64,000 nucleotides of DNA from Vicia villosa (Eukaryota; Streptophyta; Magnoliopsida; Fabales; Fabaceae). Positions 1 through 9,656 of the stretch are shown here, in pieces. Made by a program: the position numbers and the translations under genes. The stretch spans positions 248,001 to 312,000 of the forward strand of contig NW_026705419.1 in NCBI RefSeq assembly GCF_029867415.1, in the 5' to 3' direction. Position 1 is the first letter of the stretch. Every line of letters starts with the position of its first letter. The notes under the pieces are model-generated. The model searched no databases. It saw only the letters and a list, made by a program, of their open reading frames with translations, and had not been told where the DNA came from.

Positions 1-1229
1 TACACACTTCAAAACCCTAGTTGAAAGTTTCTTCAAGATCCTTAAGGAAGTGGGTGAAAAAGATCCATGAACTTTGAGAAAAATGAAGTTTTAAGTGAAA
101 TTTTCAAAAGATGCCAACTTTGAAGCTCCATATCTCTTAAATGGTTGATCTTATGGAAAAAAATTATATGTGTCAAAGTTGTTTATTGGATCAAAATCTA
201 CAACTTTCATGTTGGAAGTTTTTTTCAGTTTGTAGGTGAAATTTTGAGTTATTCCCTTTCAAAGTTTGGAAAAAACCATGAAAAACACTTAGAAAAATTT
301 TCTAAGTATGAAAGTCAAACTTTTGACTTTTTGATTCTTGATTGATTTTCTTGATTTTTCTTGATCAAATGACTTCTCATATCATATATTGATGATTTAA
401 AACTTCAAAAGTCATGGTTGACCAAAATTCCCCAAAAGTCAATGGTGATCTTGTACAGTTGACTTTTTCAGACGAATCGCGTTTCTGGAGTTTTTAATGA
501 AACAGGCTATCCTCATCAAATGAATGGTATGAATGGATCACATTGAAGCATTAGAGGATATTGAGCCATGGATTGAGTTGTGACACCATGTCTTGATTAA
601 AAAGTCAGTTATTCAGTGAATTAGGTCAAAAACCCTAATTGTCGACCAGATGAAATTGATGACTGTGGATCTTGAATTGAGATGTAATCTCCATTGGATA
701 TTGTCATAGGGATTATTTGAGGATGATTGAAACCTTTGATTGACTTCCTGGGGGTTTTTAGGGTTTCCCAAATGTGATCCCTGATTTTAGTCCCTGATAG
801 TTCAAAACCCTGATCTGAGGATTTGTCTGATCAATCTTTGTGTAGGAGATGTTATGAGCCAATGGATTAGGTCAAAATGATGCACTTGAGGTCTTGATAT
901 CATGTCCCAAGTCACTAGGTCAAATTCTGAGCAGAAGTCAGGAGTATGTTGTCTTCAGGCAAAACCCTAGTCTGGTCGATTCAAAGCTGTTGAGCTTGTT
1001 GACATGAATCTCTGAGGACCAAATATTGATTGTAGATGAATATGATTCTTTGAGATGAAGGGAGAACAAAACCCTAATTGATTGTTACTTGTACTGATGA
1101 GTGATTTCCTGATCAAATCCTGCTGAGTCACAAGTAGCAAACACAAGCTATGCAATTTGTTAGAGATGCAAATGATGCATATGCAGATGATATGAGGTGG
1201 TATCTTAGGTCAAAAATTGGGGTATGACA
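1..1229 (-). repeat. E2 3' LTR (U3 part inside the window)
   Basis: It matches 37524-38752 base for base apart from one substitution that I noticed. On the plus strand it ends in GGGGTATGACA, so on the element strand the LTR opens TGTCATACCCC. No gene is supported here; the short ORF near 145-345 also occurs in the second LTR copy but has no recognisable domain. Confidence 0.95.
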
Positions 1230-1242
1230 GATGCCCCTATTT
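1230..1242 (-). other. E2 polypurine tract
   Basis: On the element strand AAATAGGGGCATC lies immediately before the LTR start TGTCATACC. This is the position and composition expected for the plus-strand DNA primer of reverse transcription. E1 has the parallel AATAGGGGCAAC. Confidence 0.85.
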
Positions 1243-1538
1243 AAGTTTCTTCAACCTGAGACATGAAGATTGAAAAATCTTCGTTTTGATAGGGTGGAAG
1301 AGACTTAAATATCAGAAGACGCAAATTTTGGACCTAAGATACCAAAATTGCGAATGATGCAAGGATATCTTTACCGAGGGAATATCAAGAACTGACTCCG
1401 CTGGGGAAAAGAGATTGGGGAAGGATATCTCAATCTGTTTTAGGAAGAGAATCCGTTTTGTCTTTTCGGGAAAGCAAGTGTATGCTTCACCGGGGAATGA
1501 TAGCTTTGTAAGAAAAGCTTACCTATCGACATCATCGA

Positions 1539-1839
1539 CTATCAGCATGGGGATAGACTTGTTTAATAATGCGAAGGCGAAAGGTATGAAACTGTATTAC
1601 CGACTATCAGCATGGTGATAGACTTGACAAGGTAAAAGAGTTTCAAAGGTTCGGTTAATATTACCGACTATCAGCATTGGGATAGACATGTTAAATAATA
1701 TAACCAGAACAAAAGGGTTACCGACTACCAGCCTCGTGATAGTGGTTCTGAAGACATGATCAATTATCAGCCAAGTGATGAAATGATTCTGGAGACTTTG
1801 CTAGGGGAATTACTGGATATTCAGCCTTGTGAACAGTAA
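1539..1839 (-). repeat. Array of variable-stem hairpins in the E2 tail
   Basis: Six units occur near 1539, 1604, 1668, 1725, 1766 and 1810. The arms differ (CTATC/GATAG, CTATCA/TGATAG, ATCA/TGAT, TTACTG..TTCA/TGAA..CAGTAA) around related loops (GCATGG, GCCTCG, GCCAAG, GCCTTG). In the unit at 1725 the plus-strand C-A mismatch is a G-U pair on the element strand. Spacing is about 53-65 bp for the first four units. Confidence 0.75.
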
Positions 1840-2233
1840 TAAGGCCCTGATTGTCAAATGGTCTTCATGATTGATTTCCTTGAGAGGAAAAAACTTTTGA
1901 AAGAGACATAAGCTACTCAGATGACGAGGCTATTACTTATTGTCTATTCTTCACGACTCTATTTGAGGAATCGGAATTTGAATCTCTGGTAAAGACAAGG
2001 TTCTAACCAAGAATGAATTGGAAAGAGACAGCCAAACAAGACTTTGTACCCAATGAGGAGTGAACTCGACTGGGGATTTCTCCTTTGTTTTGGAGAGGAG
2101 AAACTAAAGCAACCTTCTTCCACGAGGAATGATCTCAGTGGGGAACTGGAGAAAGAAAGGATGTTATTTCTGCTTATGGGTGACAACCTACTGGAGAGAT
2201 GACACGCCCATACTTGTTTCTTTTTTCTTTCTT

Positions 2234-2264
<31 letters not shown>

Positions 2265-2569
2265 CTTTTTTCTTTAGGATAGATATATCCTGAACAAGTG
2301 ATTTTGAGGCAAACATTGAAAAATGCAAGAATGCATAAATGATGCAAATATGTATGAATGATGAATGTCATGAATGTAGCATGCATACTGACGATACTGA
2401 CAGACAGAGGAGTATATACTGGAGAAGGACCGACGTCGCAATACAACCAGATACTTGGCAAATGTTCTTCAACACGGTGTAGATAACACAGGTGATGAAT
2501 GGTGTTGCATGTTTTAAACTTTTCTGGGGAAGATAAGCATCTTTTCTCATTGAGATGGAAGAACCTCTT

Positions 2570-2665
2570 CACTGGAGATGGAAAATCTTCATCACTGGGG
2601 ATAAAAGAACTTCTTCACTGGGAATAGAAGAGCTTCTTCACTGGGGATAGAAGAGCTTCTTGTCA
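2570..2665 (-). repeat. Short tandem repeats complementary to the E2 primer site
   Basis: Four imperfect units of about 22-28 bp contain CTTCACTGGGGA or near variants on the plus strand. The primer-binding site of E2 reads GACTTCACTGGGGA on the minus strand. The tail RNA therefore carries the complement of its own PBS several times. Confidence 0.7.
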
Positions 2666-3071
2666 TAATCTTTGATTCATCCTATGGAGATAGTTGTTGA
2701 TGTTCCTTCTGTTGTTCACAACTCAAAGGAAAGTTTCGCTTTTATTTTGAAAAAGAAAAGTGAAGTAAATTCATTTAAAACTTATTTTTTTCTTTTTTGT
2801 TTCAAAAGTGAATAACACAATTAAAGCGTCATTTTGTAAGCTGAAAGAAATTAAAGATTGCAAACAAATGGGCACAAGGCTCAAATTTATTTAATAGGAT
2901 GGTAATCAGCTAAAGGCGTGATTCCATAGAGTATTTACAAAAGTTGGAAATGGTAATTATGCGGAAAAAGCTACATTGAAAGCAATAACCACTATTCCCC
3001 CTTAACAACTTTGAGTTCCAACTGTGTTTGTCGCTTCAGATTGGTGATGATTTGATTGAAGATCCTTTGAT

Positions 3072-3076
3072 GAAGT
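3072..3076. repeat. Target-site duplication of E1 (left copy)
   Basis: GAAGT directly precedes the E1 LTR and recurs at 22899-22903 directly after the other LTR. A 5-bp duplication is the standard size for Ty3/gypsy integration, and it proves that E1 is a single complete insertion into E2. Confidence 0.95.
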
Positions 3077-3276
3077 TGTGGACCGTCCTTTCGGGCCATA
3101 CCCCTCCGTGGGTGGGATACGTGAACTGACTCTTTTTTGTCGATCGGACGCTTTCGCGTCACTTTTGAAAAAGTTTACAGAGTCGCCACCGACCTTTTAT
3201 TTTATCCAATGAAGGAAAGGTTTATAAAAGAAACAGAAAAAAGACCTTTGAGAGATTCTGGGTAAGGGGGTAGGTT

Positions 3277-3308
3277 ATACAAAGGGAAGGTGTTAGCACC
3301 CTTTGTAT
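3277..3308 (-). promoter_or_regulatory. U5 hairpin of the E1 3' LTR
   Basis: Arms ATACAAAGGG and CCCTTTGTAT form a perfect 10-bp stem around a 12-nt loop containing GGTGCTAACACC-like sequence. Homologous hairpins with changed but complementary arms are found in E2, E3 and E5. The function is unknown; an RNA signal for dimerisation, packaging or 3' end formation is possible. Confidence 0.65.
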
Positions 3309-5426
3309 CCATGGTTATCCATGGGCTCTTTAGTTTGCTTAGCTCATTTGCTTTACTTTTCAATTGATTCGGAATGCTTTACCTGTGTTTTTGAAATACC
3401 TTTGCAAATAGAATTTGTAATGATCCTTGTGCGGATATATACAAATGCTTGTTTATCTTTCGAAAGATGTTTTGAAAAGATCGTTAATTTTGTAATGATC
3501 CGTGTTTGGATGTATACAAAATATTGTCTTTTGGAAAATTCGTTTTAAAAAAACAACAGTGTATGAGAATTTTGTTTGTTTTGATTTTGAGCAAGCAAAC
3601 TAGGAGGTCTACCCTGAGTTAGGAGGTCTTTATCCTTGTTCCCTTTAAAAATCTATCCATTCGTCGGATATAAACAAAAGGTTCGATTTTGTACTCGAAA
3701 CAGTAGAAATGTAACTTTGATTTTGAAAAGAGTGAAAAGGGGTTACCCTAGGAGGTGCAAATGTGATTGTGATTGAATTCAGATATTTATCTTTGAAGTT
3801 AGTGATCTGACGGTTCAGTTTTATCTTTGACATACACGCAGTTTATATGGGTGCTGGAAATTAAAATGCGGAAATGTAAAGTGCAGAAAGTAAATCTACG
3901 CTATTACATCGATTGTGCGGGAAATGTAAACTAGCCTATTTACATGAATTTGACATCCTATACATTTATCTAGGAATTTTAAATTGCAAGAAATAAAAGG
4001 CATATTTTTTGTATTTTTGTGATTTATTTTAAATATAATTAATGCATTATTAATTAATTTAAAATAAAGAAAAGATGGAAATATGATTAAACCTAGCAAA
4101 TAAGTTTAAAAATATGTACAAAATGTTTGTTAATTGATTTTAGAACAAAACTAATTTTTTTGGAATTTTTGAAATTGTTTTTGGATTTTTTAAGTTAATT
4201 AAAACATAATTATATAAATAATTACACAAATAATTAAGACTTAATGATAAAATTATCCTAAATATGTACAAAATTAGTTTATGATATATAAACAATATTT
4301 AACACAAAGAACAAATTTTTTATGATTTTTTGACTAATTAAAATAATTAATAAGCAAATATATAAATACATACTAATTAATTATGAAAAATATTGAAATT
4401 TTGAAGAAAAATAAAATATTTTTATTTCAGAAAATAATATATTATTTTTGAAGTTTAAAATATTTTTTGTGGAATTTTTTGGAATTTAAAACTATTTTTA
4501 ATTATTTTTGCAATAAAAATAAAATAAAATAGAAAATATAAAAAGGATACTTATCAAGTGTGGAATTTGATGAAGGTGCATGGTGTGGTTGCATGTTTTG
4601 GAGCGTTGGATGGTGGGATTGATGAGATCAAGGACCCAGATTTGAGGGCGCATGATGTGATGGTGGGGAACACACACTGAATCCAAGGAGATTCAAACCT
4701 TCTGCGTGGGGCCCACGCTGGATTGACCAGCGAATGAGAATTGAGGGAAGGGCCACGCATGCAGCGTTGAAAAGTCAGGCGAACCACGCTTGGACGCGTG
4801 GTCGTCTTCAACCTCCAGAAGTGAGGTTTTCAGCTTCAAATAGCGGGGGTTTTTAACCTCCCCTATTTGGACGTTAAAAAATCAGTTTTTTAACAACTTG
4901 TGAACCTGCAAAAAATACGAGTTAGCAATAGAAACAAGTGACCCAGATCCACTAATTAGAGTGTCCTGAATCCAAATATGTCATTTGTTTTAAGGTTTGA
5001 AGCTCATAGCTATGGATTCGAAGAAGATGAAGCTTAAGCACTCATGAGCTCGTTTTAATGGTGGAGCGTGGTTCTCACGTTGGAACACTCATGCTATAGT
5101 CCAGATCACACATATAGGTCCCCATAAGGATATTAGAGTGGTTAGTTTGCATTGAAATTAGTTGTACATATGAAAACGAAAGTTAGGGCATATATACATG
5201 AAGAACACTTATATGCACTACACGACTCTCATAGGCCTATATTTAGAGTTCAATCTTACTCTATTATGTTTGAGAAGATGATTAGAATGCTTGGTTTGTA
5301 TTAATATTGATTGGAGAATTGAATTTGAATTTTACAAAGTTTTGAGATTTTTGGAGAATTTTTGTGATGAAGAAGGCTATGCTCTTGTTACAAATCGTGT
5401 GTCCTCTTTTGCTGAAGTATGATGCT

Positions 5427-5436
5427 CCTTTTATAG
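5427..5436 (-). promoter_or_regulatory. Candidate TATA box of the E1 3' LTR (body promoter)
   Basis: CTATAAAAGG on the element strand, about 2.4 kb into the LTR, comparable in depth with CTATAAATAG of E2 (37171-37180) and ATATAAATA of E3. It is the better candidate for the genomic RNA promoter. No start site can be seen directly. Confidence 0.55.
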
Positions 5437-7051
5437 CCCATAGGCTGCTTGGAAGTGAAGCAAGAAACTTGGTTGCCTTTGTTGAAAGTTTTGGTTCTTT
5501 AATAATAAAAAAACTTTGAATTTTTGACCAAGCCTTGACTACATTCAATGCTCTTGCCTTGGGCATCAATCTTCTGCAGAAAATTGAATACTTTGGAGGT
5601 GAGTCATGCTTGGAGATCAAGCCACCAATTATCCATGCAATTTTCCTTTAATTTTAATCTTAAAATAAGATAAAATTATGTCAAAAATGGATAATATAGA
5701 TGTGGGCTTTGTCTTGGTCGTGGGAGGCCCATAGTAACATGGCAAAGATGTTTGGACCACAAAAACTTGGCATCTTTTGGAAAAAAAACATTTTTGAGCA
5801 ATGTTGATTTCATGCATTTTCCCAAAATTTAGCCAACTTCAACAAGGTGTAAATCCTTCAATTTTTGTCATATGAAGGAGATCTTGCACTTTTTGGAAAC
5901 CTCAAAGAGTCCTCTAACCAATGTCTTTGGTCTCATATCAAAATGATTTTTGGTTCTCCTTGTGTGTCCATTTGAAAAAAGTGTCTTTTTGTTGACTTTG
6001 AAAATGACCTGTAATGTCTTTGGCCATATTTTTCAAATGGTGAATGCTATGACCATGGGATCAATTGCATTTGAAAGATAATTGAATTTCCTTCAAAATG
6101 AGCTTTGGTTGACATTTTTTGGATGAAGGATGAGAGAGTTATGATCAGTCAAAGTTGAGTTGACTTTTCAGGCAAAAACCCTAATTTTGAATCTTAGGGT
6201 TTTGTTGATTTTTGATCTTTCCTTGATGAATTGTGATCATCCAATGATCAAATGTTGAATCCTTTGACAAAATATGGACTTTGACAAAAAATTTCATTTT
6301 TGACTGTCAGTTGACTTTTTTGGTCAAACGGGTCGTCTGTTGACTGTTTGAGCTGCTGACGGTGCGTCTGAGTGAATTGAAGTTTGAAAATTTGTATGAT
6401 GGTACTTTGAGATGTATGGATGTATATGAAATCCATTTGAGCTCTCAAAACTTGTTGCTCCTGTTAAAACAAGAAAAACCCTGATTAGGGACTGTCTGTA
6501 TAGGAGGCAGTTAAGCGTACCTGATTTTTGTGCAGTGTTGAGTTTCTGCTAATCATGTGATATTCAGAAGACTTCTAACACAAAAAATCTTGGAAATTTG
6601 AATTGTGAATGATTGATTTGATTGATTGTACAAATCACTGTGAATTGTACTGTCTGCAGTTTGTCTGTCAACCGACTGTTCGTGTACTGAAGCAGCAGTT
6701 AAAGTGAAAAATCAACTGTCAAAGTTAATTTTCTTTTTTTGTTGTTATTTTTGTTTTTGTTTGGTGTGAAGCATGAAAATTTATTTACATGACTTGTTAG
6801 AAAACAGAAACATAATAAATAACTGATATTTACAGTATGCGGGCAAAATTACCGATAATAACCTGAAAATTGTTAAATGCACAGAAATAGAAATATTTGA
6901 CTGGCAGAAACACACAAAATATTATCTTAGTAATTAAGCAATATTATGACAAATAGTACAACATTTAATACTGACAGTATAAATATTACATACTATTGAA
7001 CAGTACGACGAATAGACGGTATGTTTAAGAAAATAAGAAACACGGCAAACT

Positions 7052-7219
7052 TTAAAAATGACGGTTGATGAACCATGCTATGATCAATAACATGTAGAGG
7101 ATTGGGAATGCAACCATTGCAGGTCCACACTTCTCAGGACTGTGTAGGCAGAAGAAAGTCATGATCACCGTAGCAATGGTGATGACTGTAAGAAACAGCG
7201 TCTCTATCCATTTTGCCAT
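7052..7219 (-). CDS. Small two-transmembrane ORF inside the E1 3' LTR
   Basis: A 55-residue frame begins AAGAATGGCA, a good plant start context, about 95 bases downstream of a TATA-like box (7315-7323). Two hydrophobic segments are obvious, about residues 5-24 and 34-51, separated by a short loop with two cysteines and charges (HSPEKCG); the tail is NRHF. A longer frame reaches back to 7579, but it crosses the TATA box, so I chose the inner ATG. The copy in the other LTR (22109-22276) is also intact. I do not recognise the family. It could be a captured host fragment, an LTR-encoded peptide or chance; its presence in the U3 part of an LTR is unusual. Confidence 0.45.
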   Translation of the reverse strand: MAKWIETLFLTVITIATVIMTFFCLHSPEKCGPAMVAFPILYMLLIIAWFINRHF

Positions 7220-7314
7220 TCTTGCTAGGAAAGAAGAAAGAAAATGGATGATGAAGTAGAAATTTGAAAGATGATTTAGAATTTGATGTGAGATTTTATG
7301 GAAGAAATGAAAGG

Positions 7315-7323
7315 TATTTATAG
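7315..7323 (-). promoter_or_regulatory. Second TATA-like box in the E1 3' LTR
   Basis: CTATAAATA on the element strand, about 520 bp into the LTR and roughly 1.9 kb before the likely body promoter. Its spacing suits transcription starting near 7285 and a short leader before the 55-codon ORF. Confidence 0.5.
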
Positions 7324-7841
7324 AATGGAAAGAAGGAAAGAGACGTTGGGGAATGATGTGATTCCGTACAAAAGGAAAATTTGAGTGGAAGTAAGATTTG
7401 AAAGAAAGTGTATGGTATTGTTGGGAAAAGAGAGATGGATAGAATAAAGTTGAGATTTGAATTTGGAAGGATAGATTTGAAAAGATTTTGAAAATACTGG
7501 AATATAGCACAAAAGTTAGTGGGAAAACAAAAACAATTGTTACCAGTACAGTGTGAGTTTCCTGCTTTTGCGCCTGCAAAAAGATTTAACCCTGCATGAA
7601 CTGTGTTAGTACTATTTATCTGTAAAATAAATAAATAGTATTTGTGAAGTAAAGAACAGTATTTGGCGTTTGCGTAAGAATAAATTCCACTGTAAGCCAA
7701 GTTACTGTGTAAGAAAAATTCTGAAAACCAAGTTCTTCATATGTCAGGATATTTTGAAAAAATCCATGTTTATATGAGACTCTTAATTTTCATATTGAAA
7801 CTTTCCTGAAAAAAGAAGTGGGCAAATTTTGGGGTATAACA

Positions 7842-7854
7842 GTTGCCCCTATTC
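7842..7854 (-). other. E1 polypurine tract
   Basis: GAATAGGGGCAAC on the element strand directly abuts the LTR start TGTTATACC. It is the expected plus-strand primer site and fixes the inner edge of the 3' LTR. Confidence 0.88.
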
Positions 7855-8109
7855 AATCTTCTTAAACCTGAAGAGATTGTCTGAAATCTGAGGGTAGAAG
7901 ATGATTGAATAAATAGATGCCCTGAAAATTTGCACTTACCTTGATCAACAGAGATGTTGGAAGTTGCATTTGAATGTTGTCTGTGAAATATTGTTGGCAG
8001 ATTGAAACATTACCTGAGATGGGCTTTCGGATGCCACCTGGACAATGTGTTGATGGTTTGTTCATCAGAATGAATCTGTTGATTATATCTTGATGAAGGA
8101 TTTGAAAGT

Positions 8110-8310
8110 TGATCATTGTGGAACCGTTTGAGGTATCACTTTAGATCTGCAATGTTAGATCGTCCTGGAACCGTCTGAGGTTTCGCCTTAGATCTGAAAT
8201 GCTAGATCGTTCTGGAACCGTCGGAGGTATCGCCTTAGATCTGAAATGCTAGATCGTTCTGGAACCGTCTGAGGTATCGCCTTAGACTAGCAACGTTAGA
8301 TGATAAATGA
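8110..8310 (-). repeat. Tandem repeat, period about 47 bp, four units
   Basis: Units share GGAACCGTCTGAGGTATCGC followed by TTAGATCTGAAATGCTAGATC with few changes. It lies in the non-coding tail of E1; nothing equivalent is seen in the E2 tail. Confidence 0.85.
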
Positions 8311-9498
8311 GTTGAGAATGAGAGTTCTTCAGAGTGAATCTTTGGTTTGATTGTATCTGAAAGGACTGCTTGTCTGAATAAGATTCAGGATGAACACTGC
8401 ATGTGAGTGAGAACATCTTTGCTGAAGACATCTGTCTACCTGAAAAATCAAGTTAATAATATGCGATGTCTATGATGCATGTATGATATGAGATCCTCGA
8501 GCTAGAGGAGAAATATGCAAGTTATGTTGTGTATGAATATGCGTATGATGCATGATTGTGAATGTGAATATGAGTGTGAATGTGATGCATGGTTTATGCA
8601 GCTTAGAGCGTGTCAAGCTCCTGATTGGGAAAATAAATCCCAGCTTAGTCGTCAAGAAATGAAGGCATTGTGATTGGGAAAATAAATCCCTGCTAGCCAT
8701 TTGGAAGTGAAGGCATCGTGGTTGTTGATGATCTTCTGTCTCGCTTGAGTACCCTGGGTTGGGGAAATTCTTTGAGAACCAGGATGTTCTATTGAAGGAT
8801 CTTTGATTACTGCTCGGGGATGAACAGTAGTTTTGAGAGTTCGGACTGTGACGCCCTTTGGAGTGGGAATGAGGAAGATGCATAATCCTCCGATGCACTA
8901 TCTGACCAAGTTTGGGTGCGGAGATCACACCTTCTGAAGACAGTAATCTGGAACAACCCTGCTGGGGAATAAGACTTCTTTCGAAAGAAAAATCTTTTTG
9001 AGGGATTTGTTGAGGAATGTGTCTCCATTGGGGAAACTTCCTTCTGATGCTGGTTTAGGATAATGTCCAAATAATTGGGACATGTCCGGAATGCTATTCC
9101 TGTTTTTCCTGGTAAACATCAATCATATTCAAATGCATATGTTCATTCAAAATATCATTGGGATGCTCGCGTATTCAAAACAGAAAAAATGTTAGTTATA
9201 AGCTGCATTGATTTTTGAAAAGGTGCCGTGATAGGCGGATTAGTATAGGGAGACAACAATCCTAGAAGTAGGAAATTGTCAGAAAGTTTTGAAAAGTATT
9301 TATGAAAAGAAATAGCTATGTGAGAACGATCCAGTCAAGTTTCAATTCTGCTATTGCCAATCCGTCTTCGAGCATCTCATCCCTCACTTGTTGGAAGAAA
9401 GTGATTGGACTGATCGGTGTCTTTGAGGTGTTGAACCTTGTCGGTGAGTAGGCAGCTGAGCGGGACATAGTTGTATGCTTTATTCCCTAATTTTTGCC

Positions 9499-9637
9499 TA
9501 GGCTGCCCTTTCAGGTTTTCAGCCTACCGGGATTGTATTTGTTTTGTCTCTAATTTTTGCCTGGATCGCCCTTTCGGGTTTTCAATCCACCGAGACGCTC
9601 ATTTTTGCCTAAGTTGCCCTTTCAGGTTTTCAACTTA
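9499..9637 (-). ncRNA. Three tandem GNRA-type stem-loops after the E1 pol stop
   Basis: Hairpins lie at 9499-9526, 9562-9589 and 9610-9637. On the element strand each has a 7-bp outer stem (TAGGCTG/CAGCCTA, TGGATTG/CGATCCA, TAAGTTG/CAACTTA), an AAAA bulge, a 3-bp inner stem and a GAAA tetraloop. The outer stems differ, yet all pair; the only departure from Watson-Crick pairing in the outer stems is a G-U pair on the sense strand. The same trio follows pol in E2. This is probably a cis-acting RNA structure rather than a separate gene; its role is unknown. Confidence 0.7.
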
Positions 9638-9656
9638 GCGAGCTGTATTTTTTTTT

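Larger units (their letters stand above)
1243..3071 (-). other. E2 untranslated 3' tail with stem-loop and PBS-complementary repeats
   Basis: This is a non-coding stretch between the pol stop and the 3' LTR, continued beyond E1 at 22904-23138. It holds an array of short inverted repeats (1539-1839), a poly-T run on the plus strand near 2226-2258, an ATGAATG-rich low-complexity part (2320-2400) and repeats of CTTCACTGGGGATAGAAG type (2570-2665). I see no protein-coding signal; ORFs of 60-130 codons here are short, overlapping and featureless. Confidence 0.8.
3077..7841 (-). repeat. E1 3' LTR
   Basis: Near-identical to 18132-22898. On the element strand it opens TGTTATACCCC and closes GGTCCACA. 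It holds two TATA-like boxes (7315-7323 and 5427-5436), a 55-codon ORF (7052-7219), a very AT-rich block (about 3950-4560) and a U5 hairpin (3277-3308). Confidence 0.97.
7855..9656 (-). other. E1 untranslated 3' tail
   Basis: About 1.8 kb between pol stop and polypurine tract with no supported gene. It contains a roughly 47-bp tandem repeat (8110-8310), a GAATGTGAATATGAG-like low-complexity stretch (8500-8600), scattered TGGGGAA motifs (8757, 8961, 9030), one of which matches the complement of the E1 primer site, and three stem-loops directly after the pol stop (9499-9637). Confidence 0.8.

Noticed and set aside
5282..5620. 112-codon ORF in the E1 LTR
   Set aside because: It includes the likely TATA box region and simple basic/hydrophobic sequence; no domain or start context supports it.
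7220..7579. Upstream extension of the LTR small ORF to 175 codons
   Set aside because: It crosses the TATA-like box and a low-complexity Phe/Ser-rich translation; the inner ATG has the good context.
8110..8310. 47-bp tandem repeat as another selected RNA hairpin array
   Set aside because: Its CTGAGG/CCTTAG arms give G-U on the antisense strand and A-C on the sense strand, the opposite of the GNRA hairpins.
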